This document shows positions 1 through 10,600 of a DNA stretch of 25,806 bases, in pieces. Numbering within the stretch: the first letter of the stretch is position 1; each line of letters begins with the position of its first letter. The notes under the pieces were generated by a model. It did no database searches, had not been told where the DNA came from, and saw only the letters and a program-made list of their open reading frames with translations. Made by a program: the position numbers and the translations under genes. The stretch is from Stenotrophomonas maltophilia (GTDB taxonomy: Bacteria; Pseudomonadota; Gammaproteobacteria; Xanthomonadales; Xanthomonadaceae), in assembly GCA_002386405.1 (NCBI GenBank), contig DGIP01000120.1, positions 667 to 26,472 on the forward strand, in the 5' to 3' direction.

Positions 1-870
<870 letters not shown>

Positions 871-1031
871 GGTCGCAACCTGGCGGGCAGGCGCTGATGG
901 TAGCGGCAATGCGCCCGTATTGCCTGCCCGGAGCGGCGGAACGCAGCGTCCGGCGGTCTTCACGCTTTGCGCAATTCCGGGCCGGGCCGGTTCCGGGGAG
1001 GCGCTCCCGGCTTGGCTTCGGAAGCACACCC

Positions 1032-1060
1032 TTGATGACGGCCGCGTGGTGGGATATAGA
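1032..1060 (+). promoter_or_regulatory. Candidate sigma70-type promoter of the pilG operon
   Basis: TTGATG at 1032-1037 and TATAGA at 1055-1060 are separated by exactly 17 bp, 58 bases ahead of the pilG ATG. Both hexamers match the consensus at four of six positions. It is the best-spaced pair I see between gshB and pilG. Predicted only from sequence. Confidence 0.5.
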
Positions 1061-1118
1061 TACGCTTTCGCAGCGGCGCCGGACCAAAGCAGAAGCGTCG
1101 CGCGCTCGGGGAAAGGTA

Positions 1119-1520
1119 ATGACTGAAAACATGGCTGCGGGTGGGGAACTCGCAGGGCTCAGGGTGATGGTCATCGATGATTCGAAGACCATCCGCAGAA
1201 CGGCCGAAACGCTGCTCAAGCGTGAAGGCTGCGAAGTGGTGACCGCGACCGATGGTTTCGAGGCGTTGGCGAAGATCGCCGATACACAGCCGCAGATCAT
1301 CTTCGTGGACATCATGATGCCCCGTCTCGACGGGTATCAGACCTGCGCGCTGATCAAGAACAACCAGCTGTTCAAGGCCACGCCAGTGATCATGCTGTCG
1401 TCCAAGGACGGCCTGTTCGACAAGGCGCGCGGTCGCATCGTGGGCTCGGAGCAGTACCTGACCAAGCCTTTCACGCGTGAAGAACTGCTGGGTGCCATCC
1501 GCACATACGTAAACGCCTGA
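1119..1520 (+). CDS. pilG: Twitching motility response regulator PilG
   Basis: Single-domain CheY-like receiver of 133 residues; the phosphate-accepting output protein of the Pil-Chp chemosensory system that promotes pilus extension. Receiver features are complete: acidic pair D20-D21 in VIDDS, phosphoacceptor D64 in FVDIMMP, S94 in IMLSS and K116 in LTKPF. The frame is open further upstream to a GTG at 897, but the ATG at 1119 is chosen because it follows a purine-rich GGGGAAAGG (1108-1116), gives the usual PilG length, and excludes an arginine-rich stretch with no family resemblance. The sequence MMPRLDGYQTCALIKNN is typical of PilG rather than of flagellar CheY. It is the first gene of the Chp operon; pilH follows after 18 bp. 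Confidence 0.95.
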   Translation: MTENMAAGGELAGLRVMVIDDSKTIRRTAETLLKREGCEVVTATDGFEALAKIADTQPQIIFVDIMMPRLDGYQTCALIKNNQLFKATPVIMLSSKDGLFDKARGRIVGSEQYLTKPFTREELLGAIRTYVNA

Positions 1521-1538
1521 CCAGGGGGGAAAGGCACA

Positions 1539-1904
1539 ATGGCTCGAATCGTTCTGATCGAGGACTCACCGACCGACCGGGCGGTGTTCATCCAATGGTT
1601 GACCAAGGCCGGGCACGAAGTGCTCGAGGCCGGCAACGCCGAGGACGGGATCAAGCTCGTCCAGGAACACCAGCCGCAGCTCGTGCTGATGGACGTGGTG
1701 CTGCCGGGCATGAGCGGCTTCCAGGCTACCCGCGCGCTGAACCGCGATGACAGGACCAAGGCCATCCCGGTGATCATCGTGAGCACCAAGGCGATGGAAA
1801 CCGACAAGGCCTGGGGGCTGCGCCAGGGCGCGGCCGCCTATGTGGTCAAGCCACCGCGCGAAGAAGACCTGATCGCGCAGATCAATGAACTGCTGGTGTC
1901 CTGA
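1539..1904 (+). CDS. pilH: Twitching motility response regulator PilH
   Basis: Second single-domain receiver of the Pil-Chp system, 121 residues. D9 (with E8) and phosphoacceptor D52 in LMDVVLPG, S82 and K104 in VVKPP form a complete phosphorylation site. In Pseudomonas PilH works opposite or downstream to PilG, linked to pilus retraction or acting as a phosphate sink; that role is transferred by homology and gene order. The gene has a good ribosome binding site (AGGGGGGAAAGG just upstream). Its stop codon TGA shares one base with the ATG of pilI, so the two are probably translationally coupled. Confidence 0.95.
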   Translation: MARIVLIEDSPTDRAVFIQWLTKAGHEVLEAGNAEDGIKLVQEHQPQLVLMDVVLPGMSGFQATRALNRDDRTKAIPVIIVSTKAMETDKAWGLRQGAAAYVVKPPREEDLIAQINELLVS

Positions 1905-2434
1905 TGCGTTCTCCCTTCGACATCCTTGAAGCCTACGAACGGCGCAGCCTGGCCCATGCGGTGCAGCTGCCCGAGCGGCAGTTCGCCCAGGACCTGTGGC
2001 GCGGCGTCGGCTACCGGGTCGGCAAGCGCCACCTGGTCTCGGACTTCCGCGAGGTGGTCGAAATCGTGCCGATGCCGCCGATCACCCCGGTGCCCGGCGC
2101 ACAGCCGTGGCTGCTGGGCGTGGGCAACCTGCGCGGCAACCTGTTCCCGGTGGTCGACCTGAAGTACTTCATGGAAGGCGAGCGCACCGTGCAGCAGGAA
2201 GGCCAGCGGGTGCTGATCATGCGCCAGGCCGGCGGCGACGTTGCCCTGACCATCGATGAACTGTTCGGCCAGCGCAGCTTCGAGCTGGACCAGGACATCG
2301 AGAGCGGTGACTTGGCCAGCGGCCGCTACGCCCATTTCATCGACCGCGCGTTCCATGGCGACGGCCACGACTGGGGCGTGTTCTCGCTGTCGCTGTTGTC
2401 GCGTACCCCCGAATTCAGGCAGGCCGCGGCGTGA
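1904..2434 (+). CDS. pilI: CheW-like adaptor protein PilI
   Basis: CheW-domain protein of 176 residues expected to tether the ChpA kinase to the PilJ receptor. The CheW pattern is visible as EVVEIVPMPPITPVPGAQPWLLGVGNLRG, a hydrophobic beta-barrel segment FPVVDLKYFM, and VLIMRQAGGDVALTIDELFGQRSF. There is no receiver or kinase domain. It starts one base inside the pilH stop and ends 43 bp before pilJ, in the order pilG-pilH-pilI-pilJ known from Pseudomonas and Xanthomonas. The N-terminal block PFDILEAYERRSLAHAVQLP is typical of PilI. Confidence 0.93.
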   Translation: MRSPFDILEAYERRSLAHAVQLPERQFAQDLWRGVGYRVGKRHLVSDFREVVEIVPMPPITPVPGAQPWLLGVGNLRGNLFPVVDLKYFMEGERTVQQEGQRVLIMRQAGGDVALTIDELFGQRSFELDQDIESGDLASGRYAHFIDRAFHGDGHDWGVFSLSLLSRTPEFRQAAA

Positions 2435-2477
2435 TCGCTGCTGCCTGCCTCACTGCATTGAAGATCGAGGTTGAACG

Positions 2478-4514
2478 ATGAGTACTTCTTCGGAAACCGC
2501 CAAGGCCGGCAAGCTGGGCACGGTAGGAACCAATTTCTGGCTGGGCCTGCTGGCCCTGTCGATGATCGTGTTCGGCGTCAACACCGGCGTGGCCACCTGG
2601 CAGGGCAGTCGCCTGGCCGGCGCCAGCACCGGCGCGGCCGATCTCCAAGTGCTGTCCCAGCAGCTGGCCAACCAGGGTCGTGAAGCGGTCTCGGGCAACG
2701 CCCAGGCGTTCACCGCCTTCAAGGACACCAAGGCCCGCATCGAAAGCACCGTGAGCAGCCTGCAGGGCCGCTACGGCAGCGAAGCCAACGTGTCTGGTCC
2801 GCTCAACCAGCTGACCCAGACCTGGGAGCCGCTCGGCAAGAGCGCCGCCCAGCTGGTGGCCAGCGAACCGGCCGTGCTGGCCCTGGCCGGCAACGCCAAC
2901 AACTTCGTCAACGGCGTGCCTGCCCTGCAGGCCCAGCTGAACGAAGTGGTGCGCGCCATGTCGGCCAGCGGTGCTCCGGCGTCGCAGGTGTACAACGCCC
3001 TGCAGCAGGTCGTGGTGGTGGGCTCGATGGCCCGCCGCGTGACCGAAATGCGCGCCGGTGGAGGCAACGCCGCCGCCGCGGGCGACGCGCTGGCCCGCGA
3101 CTCGGTGGTGTTCACCCAGGTGCTGGACGCGCTGCGCAATGGCAACGAAGAACTGGGCATCGCCCCGGTCCGCAATGCCGCCGCGCTGGCCGCCCTGGAG
3201 CAGTCGCAGAAGCAGTGGGACACCATGAAGCAGGACGCCGACGCGATCCTGGCCAGCTCGCGCCAGCTGTTCTCGGCGCAGTCCTCGGCCGCGGCGCTGA
3301 CCGGCGGTTCGACCAAGATGCTGGATGACAGCAAGAAGCTGTTCGAGGCGTTCTCCTCGTTCGGTTCGGTACGTGATACCCGCCTGTTCCCGAACTTCTG
3401 GCTGGGCGTGATCTCCGGCGCGCTGTCGCTGATCGCCATCATCGGTTTCGTCAGCAGCACAGTGCGCAGCCGTTCGCGTGAACAGGAACTGCGTTACCAG
3501 ACCCAGGTGGAATTCAACAGCCGCAACCAGCAGGCCATCATGCGGCTGCTGGACGAAATCAGCTCGCTGGGTGAAGGCGACCTGACGGTGAAGGCCTCGG
3601 TGACCGAGGACATGACGGGCGCCATCGCCGACGCAATCAACTACGCCGTGGACGAACTGCGCCACCTGGTGACCACCATCAACGACACCTCGGCCAAGGT
3701 CGCCGTGTCCACCCAGGAAACCCAGGCCACGGCCATGCAGCTGGCCGAAGCGGCCGGCCACCAGGCCAACCAGATCACCTCGGCGTCTGACCGCATCGGC
3801 GAAATCGCGTCGAGCATTGAGCAGGTGTCGCGCAACTCGGCCGAGTCGGCCGACGTGGCACAGCGCTCGGTGGTCATCGCCGCCGAAGGTGCCGGCGTGG
3901 TGCGTGAAACCATCCAGGGCATGGACCAGATCCGCGACCAGATCCAGGAAACCTCCAAGCGCATCAAGCGCCTGGGCGAGTCCTCGCAGGAAATCGGCTC
4001 GATCGTGGAACTGATCAACGACATTTCCGAGCAGACCAACATCCTGGCGTTGAACGCCGCGGTGCAGGCTGCCTCGGCCGGTGAAGCCGGTCGTGGTTTC
4101 GCGGTCGTGGCCGACGAAGTGCAGCGCCTGGCAGAACGCACCTCCGGTGCGACCCGCCGAATTGAAAACCTGGTCCAGGCCATTCAGGCCGATACCAACG
4201 AAGCGGTCAGCTCGATGGAGCAGACCACCGCCGAAGTGGTGTCCGGTGCACGCCTGGCCGAGGATGCCGGTACGGCCCTGACTGAAATCGAACGCGTGTC
4301 CAACGCGCTCAACAACCTCATCAAGAACATCTCGATCGCCGCCCAGCAGCAGTCGTCGGCCGCGTCGGACATCACCCGCACCATGGGCGTGATCCGTCAG
4401 ATTACCGGCCAGACCTCGCAGGGCGCGGGACAGACCGCCGAGTCGATCGGTCATTTGGCACAGCTGGCGGCCGACCTGCGCCGCTCGGTTGCCGACTTCA
4501 AGCTGCCCGCGTGA
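2478..4514 (+). CDS. pilJ: Methyl-accepting chemotaxis-like receptor PilJ
   Basis: Inner-membrane receptor of the Pil-Chp system, 678 residues (Pseudomonas PilJ is about 680). Transmembrane segment 1 is around residues 16-37 ([19 protein letters not shown]) and segment 2 around 305-328 ([19 protein letters not shown]), leaving a helical periplasmic region of about 270 residues rich in Ala and Gln. A HAMP-like linker follows ([34 protein letters not shown]). The signalling domain has the conserved hairpin tip starting near E518 ([31 protein letters not shown]), which contacts CheW and kinase. The frame ends with [12 protein letters not shown]; no C-terminal pentapeptide tether for CheR or CheB is visible. 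No pilK methyltransferase gene follows; chpA comes next. Confidence 0.95.
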   Translation: MSTSSETAKAGKLGTVGTNFWLGLLALSMIVFGVNTGVATWQGSRLAGASTGAADLQVLSQQLANQGREAVSGNAQAFTAFKDTKARIESTVSSLQGRYGSEANVSGPLNQLTQTWEPLGKSAAQLVASEPAVLALAGNANNFVNGVPALQAQLNEVVRAMSASGAPASQVYNALQQVVVVGSMARRVTEMRAGGGNAAAAGDALARDSVVFTQVLDALRNGNEELGIAPVRNAAALAALEQSQKQWDTMKQDADAILASSRQLFSAQSSAAALTGGSTKMLDDSKKLFEAFSSFGSVRDTRLFPNFWLGVISGALSLIAIIGFVSSTVRSRSREQELRYQTQVEFNSRNQQAIMRLLDEISSLGEGDLTVKASVTEDMTGAIADAINYAVDELRHLVTTINDTSAKVAVSTQETQATAMQLAEAAGHQANQITSASDRIGEIASSIEQVSRNSAESADVAQRSVVIAAEGAGVVRETIQGMDQIRDQIQETSKRIKRLGESSQEIGSIVELINDISEQTNILALNAAVQAASAGEAGRGFAVVADEVQRLAERTSGATRRIENLVQAIQADTNEAVSSMEQTTAEVVSGARLAEDAGTALTEIERVSNALNNLIKNISIAAQQQSSAASDITRTMGVIRQITGQTSQGAGQTAESIGHLAQLAADLRRSVADFKLPA

Positions 4515-4549
4515 GCCGCGGGCAGGGCGGAGAGGGAAGGAATCAGCAG

Positions 4550-4612
4550 ATGATGCATCGCGATAAAGCACAGCACGACATGCGCGCCCACCTGCCGGGA
4601 GACCTGGCATGA
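4550..4612 (+). CDS. 20-codon leader ORF overlapping the chpA start
   Basis: ATG at 4550 (a second in-frame ATG at 4553) opens a frame of 20 codons, MMHRDKAQHDMRAHLPGDLA, whose TGA at 4610-4612 overlaps the chpA ATG at 4609 as ATGA. It is preceded by a purine-rich GGAGAGGGAAGG at 4529-4540, about nine bases from the ATG, a stronger ribosome binding site than those of most genes here. The chpA ATG has its own GGGAG at 4596-4600. The peptide has no recognisable motif. It may couple chpA translation to the upstream genes, or the purine tract may simply help load ribosomes. Whether it is translated is unknown. Confidence 0.35.
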   Translation: MMHRDKAQHDMRAHLPGDLA

Positions 4613-7600
4613 GCACGCTGCGCGATGCCATGAGCCACGCCGCCCTGGGCTGGGTGAAGCCGGAGCTGGACGAGACCCTGCGCCAGGTGCGCAACGAGCT
4701 CGAGTACTACGCCGAAGACCCTGCCGATGGCAGCCGCATGCGCTTCTGCGCCGGCTACCTGCACCAGGTGCAGGGCACCCTGCGCATGGTCGAGCTGTAT
4801 GCCCCGGCGATGGTGGCCGAGGAGATGGAACAGCTGGCCAATGCCATCGGCGCGGGGGAAGTCCCCGACCGCGACGAAGCCTGCGCCACCCTGATGCGCG
4901 GCAGCGTGCTGCTGCCCGACTACCTGGAGCGCCTGCAGAACGGTCACCGCGACATCCCGATCGTGCTGCTGCCGCTGCTCAACGACATCCGCCTGGCGCG
5001 CGCCGCGCCGGTGATCAATGAAAGCGTGCTGTTCGCGTTCGCGCCGGACAGCGCCAGCGCCACCGAGGCCGAACTGGACCACGCACGTGGCAGCCTGAGC
5101 GGGCGCAACCGCGAGCTGCTCGACACCGTGGGCAATGCGGTCAAGGAAGAGCTGCTGCGGATCAAGGACGCGCTGGACCTGCACCTGCGTACCGGCGGCG
5201 AGCCGGCCCAGCTGCAGACCCAGGTCAACGAACTGGGCGCGGTCGCCGACACCCTGGGCATGATGGGCCTGGGCGTGGCCCGCGGCGTGGTCGTGCAGCA
5301 GCGCGACGCGCTGCGCGGCGTGGTCGACGGCCAGCAGCAGATCGATGAAACCCTGCTGCTGGATATCGCCGGGGCGCTGCTGTACGTGGATGCCTCGCTG
5401 GACGACCAGGTCGCCCACCTGGGCGCCGGCGGCAGTGGCGAAGACGATCCGAGTGCGGCCGAAGGCCGGCGTACCGTTGAAGTGCTTGCCCATGAGGCGA
5501 TCGCCAACTTCTCGGCCGCGCGCGAGCATTTCGTCGCCTTCATCGAAACCAACTGGAACCACGAGCAGCTGCACGAAGTGCCGCGCCTGCTGGGCGAGGT
5601 CGCCGGCGCGCTGCGCATGCTCGACCTGTCCACGCCGGCCGATTACCTGCAGGGCGTGCGCCAGTACATCGCGGTCGAGCTGATCGGCCGCCAGCGCGTG
5701 CCCAGCGGCCGCCAGCTGGACACCCTGGCCGACGCCATGGCCAGCCTGGAGTATTACCTGGAAGCCCTGCGCGAACGCCGCCAGGGTCGCGACGACATTC
5801 TCGACATCACCCGCACCAGCCTGGAAACGCTGCGCTACTGGCCGCTGCCGGACGAGAACGCCGCGCCGGTCGATGCCAGCGCCGAGGCGCTGCCGGTGGC
5901 CCCGGAACACGTGGAGCTGAGTGGCTGGGATGCGCCCGTGGTGGCCCCGGTGGAAACGGCGGTCACGCCGGCCGCCCCGGCACCGGGCGAGGTTCCTTCG
6001 CCGCCGTTGCCGGACTTCACGTTCGAGCCGCTGCCTGAGGTCGCTGCCGCCGCGCCCGTCGCGCCGGCCGGCAAGCCCGCGCCGACGCTGGTGTTCGAAG
6101 CCTCGACCGCCCCGGTCGCCGCGGACGCGCCGCAGTGGACGCTGCACAGCGAAGCCGTGCGTACCGATGACGCGCCCACCTTCGCCAACTTCGATCCGGT
6201 GCTGGCGGAAGATGCCAGCGTCGGCACGTCGTGGCAGGCCGCACCGGCAACCGACATCGCACCGATCACCCTGGATGGCGTGGACGCGACGCCGTCCGAC
6301 ACCGAAGCACCGATCGCCACCGGGTTCGACCCGGTCGCCGCCGAACACGATGCACTGGAACTGAGCGACGAGCCGATCGAATTCACCTTCGACGAGCCGC
6401 TGCACAATGCCGGCGACGTGCTCTCGCTGCAGATCGACGATGCGCCGGCCACCGACAGCGACGAGCTGGACGTGCAGGCACTGCCGGCGTTCCTGCAGGA
6501 GCAGGCCGAACCGGTTGAAGACGAACCGGTTGAAGCGGTCGCCGTACCGGCCGACGACCTCATCGAGGCCCGTCAGGACGAGGCTCGCGAAGACGAAGCT
6601 GCCGTTGAAGCAACGGGCGTAGGCTCCGTCGCTGGCGTGCAGGAAGCGGTGATCAGCAAGATCGAGCTGGACGACGAATCCGCCCGCTTCCTTGCCGAGC
6701 TGGATGCCGCCGCCGCGCAGTTCTCCACCGCGCCGGCGGTCGAGGCGCCTGCCGTCGTCGACGCGGCGGTTGCCGTCGACGAGCCGGGCACCATCGAAGC
6801 CGGCTTCGAGGACGATGGCGAGAACATCGACCAGGACATCCGCGAGGTCTTCATCGAAGAGTTCGACGAGGAACTGGTCAACCTGGGCAACCTGCTGCCG
6901 GTCTGGCGCATGGCCCCGGACAACATGGACCGCCTGCGTCCGATCCGCCGCGTGTTCCACACCCTGAAGGGCAGTGGCCGCCTGGTGGGCGCGCGCACCC
7001 TGGGCGAGTTCAGCTGGAAGATCGAAGGCATGCTCAACCGCGTGCTGGACGGCAGCCGCCCGGCATCGCCGGCGGTGGTGGCGATGGTCACCCAGGCCTA
7101 TGAAGTGCTGCCGCAGCTCAACGCTGCGCTGCGCGATGGCAGCCGCGTGAGCGCGGACCTGCAGGCCATGCAGGGCATCGCCGACCGCGTTGCCGCGGGC
7201 GAGGAAACCTTCCATGTGCCGCTGCAGCGGCCGACCCCGGCCGCCGCGCCGGTGGAACCGATCGACGTGGTCGTGCCCGACGTCGCGCAGGAAGCTGCCG
7301 ACGTCGAGGCTGTCGAGGCCGTCGAAGCAGTTGAAGAGATCACGGGTACCCCGGCCAACATCGACGAGGTACTGCGCGAGATCCTGGAGGCCGAAGTCGA
7401 GGCCCACCACGCCACGCTGCAGGCCTGGCTGGAAGAAGCACAGTCGGCGCCGCAACCGGTCACCGATACCCTGCTGCGCGCGGTGCACACCATGAATGGT
7501 GCGTTCGCGATGACCGACGTGCCGGAAATCACCGCTGTCACCGGTAACGCCGAGAGCTTCATCAAGCGCTCGCTGGCCGCCGATGCGGTTCCGGGCACCG

Positions 7601-10600
7601 AAGGCGTCGAGGCACTGGCCGCTGCCGCCGTTGCGATCCGTACCACGATGGTGGCGCTGCAGGCCGAAGCCCCGCGCATTCCGTCGCAGGCTGCGCTGGC
7701 CGAACGCCTGCAGGCGCTGGCCGAAACGCTGCCCGAAGCACGTTGGCCGGCACTGGTTGCCGACGATGGCGTGGACCTGGATGGTGATGACGCAGATGAA
7801 CTGGATGCCGTCGCCGATGCAGTCGCCGATGCCGACAACGATGCAGAGGCCGATGCATCCCAGGCCGCGCACGATGTCACCGCCCATGAGCTGGCCGCGT
7901 TCTCCGCACAGTTCGATGAGCGCAATGGTTACGCCGTTGCCGACGACAGCACCGACACCGGGCTGCAGCAGGCCATCGTCGAGGCCGACGCGCTGTCGGT
8001 GGTCGACGCCGCCGAAACGGCCGACGATGCCCTGGTGGTCGATGAGCTGACCGGCAGCGACGATCTTTCCGCCTACTTCAACGCCGAGCTGGTGACCCCG
8101 TTCGACGCGCCATCCAGCGCGCCGGTCGACACCACGCCGGAAATTGCGGAAGCCCCCATCGTCGAGCACGGTCTTGAAGCGGTGGAGCTGACGGGTGCGG
8201 ACGATCTGTCGCGCTTCTACGAACACACTCTGCCGGAGTCGTTGGAGGTCGTCGACGTAGCTGCCGCGGAGCCGTCGCAGCCGCTCGAAATCGTGGCCGA
8301 AGAAATCCAGGCCATCGAACTGGAAGCGGTGGAAGTCGAGGCGCTGCACGACGCGATCGAGCTGGAGGCCGACGTACCGGTCGCCACCGGTGACAGCGCC
8401 GGGTACAGCCTGGATGCCGTCGAAGAAGATGCCATCGAAGAGAACGAAGAAGCCGCAGCGCTCGACGACGTCATCCCGTCGACCCCGGCGTTCGGTGAAA
8501 CCGTTGAACTGCAGCAGGCGCTGGACGATGGCCTGACCATCGTCGACGGCCCCGATGCGGAAGCGACTGCCGAAGACGCACCGGTGCTGGGCCTGGATGC
8601 CCGCCATGAGGCACTGGACGAGCGCGATGCCTTCGCCGAGGCCGAGGCAGGCCTGTCCGATGCCGAAGAAGCGTCGCCGCCGGCGCCGCTGTTCGAACTG
8701 GAAGACGCCCCGTTGTCCGCCGCCGTTGCGGCGGACGAAGCGGCCGTCGAAGAAGAGGAACTCGACGATGCCGGTTCGCTGGACTTCAGCGTGCTGGACC
8801 GCGAACTGGTCGACATCTTCGTCGAGGAAGGCAAGGACCTGCTCGACCATTGCGATGGCCTGATCAGCGAACTGCGTGCCGCACCCCAGGACCGCGAGGC
8901 GATCGCCGGGCTGCAGCGTGACCTGCACACCCTCAAGGGTGGCGCACGCATGGCCGGCATCAACGCCATCGGCGACCTGGGCCACGGCATCGAATCGCTG
9001 CTGGAGGCGGTCGCCGCCAACCGTACCGATATCGACCGCAGCGACGTCCACCTGCTGGAGCGTGGCTTCGACCGCCTGCACCAGATGCTGACCCGCACCG
9101 GTCGCCACCGTGACGTGGCCATGCCGGACGACCTGATCGCCGCGTTTGAAGCGCGCACGCTGGGCCGCGCCGAAGCAGAAGACGCGCCCGCCACGACCGC
9201 TGCCGCGGTCGAGGTCCCGGCGGTGGTCGATACCGCCGTTGCATCGGCACCATTGTCCGCACCGGTGCCGCTGGAAGCGTCCAACGAGGAAGACACCCTG
9301 GCGCGTCCGCAGCAGGAACAGGTGCGCGTGCGCGCCGACCTGCTGGACCGCCTGGTCAACCACGCCGGCGAAGTGGCGATCTACCGTTCGCGCCTGGAAC
9401 AGCAGCTCGGCGCCTTCCGCGGCGCGATGGGCGAACTGGACCGCACCAATGCGCGTCTGCGCGACCAGCTGCGTCGCCTGGACCTGGAAACCGAAGCCCA
9501 GATCGTGGCCCGTTACCAGCGCGAGCAGGAACAGGTCGACCACAAGTTCGACCCGCTGGAACTGGACCGCTTCTCCACGCTGCAGCAGCTCAGCCGTGCG
9601 CTGAACGAATCCGCAGCCGACCTTGGCGGCCTGCAGGGCGTGCTGGACGACCTGTCGCGCCAGTACGACGTCCTGCTGCAGCAGCAGTCGCGGGTAAGCT
9701 CGGAACTGCAGGATGGCCTGATGCGCGCGCGCATGGTGCCGTTCGACGGGCTCGTGCCGCGCCTGCGCCGCGTGGTCCGCCAGGCTGGCCAGGACACCGG
9801 CAAGCAGGTCCACGTCACCCTGGACGGTACCCACGGCGAACTGGACCGCAACGTGCTCGACCGCATGGTCGCGCCGCTGGAACACATGCTGCGCAACTCC
9901 GTGGCCCATGGCCTGGAGACCCCGGAGCAGCGCCGCGCCGCCGGCAAGCCGGAGGAAGGCGAGATCGCCATCCGCCTGCGCCGTGAAGGCTCGGAAATCG
10001 TGCTGGAAGTGGCCGATGACGGCGCCGGGCTGAACCGCGAGGCGATCCGTCGCCGCGCCGAACAGCGTGGCCTGGTCGAGGCCGATGCCGTGCTGGGCGA
10101 TGCCGAACTGGACGCGATGATCTTCTCGCCCGGCTTCAGCACCGCCGACCAGGTCAGCCAGCTGGCGGGCCGTGGCGTGGGCATGGACGTGGTGCACAAC
10201 GAAGTGCGCCAGCTGGGCGGCTCGGTGGACATCCATTCGGTGCCGGGCAAGGGCGTCACCTTCACCCTGCGCCTGCCGCAGACCCTGGCGGTCACCCAAG
10301 CGGTGTTCGTGCAGATCGGCGACACCACCTTCGCGGTGCCGGTCGCCTCGGTCAGCGGTATCGGCCGGATCTCGCGCGAGCGCTTCGAATCGGCCAACGG
10401 CGGTTACCACTACGGCGGCGAAGAATTCGCGCTGCACGACCTGGGCACGCTGGTCGGCCAGGGCCAGGCCCGTGCCGAAGGGCAGGACCAGGTGCCGCTG
10501 CTGCTGGTGCGCGCCGGTGAACTGCGCGCGGCCGTGGCCATCGACCAGGTGCTGGGCAACCGCGAAATCGTGGTCAAGCCGGTCGGCCTGCAGATCGCCT

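Noticed and set aside
885..929. Nested inverted repeats (GGGCAGGC with GCCTGCCC, GGCAAT with ATTGCC) containing a GTAG, considered as a third REP.
   Set aside because: The stem next to GTAG is only six bases with an eight-base loop, unlike the 9-bp stem and GTT loop of the pair near 13 kb; it is more likely chance pairing in GC-rich DNA.
2415..4694. A 759-codon minus-strand frame antisense to pilJ.
   Set aside because: Same third-position GC effect; pilJ on the plus strand has clear transmembrane and signalling domains.
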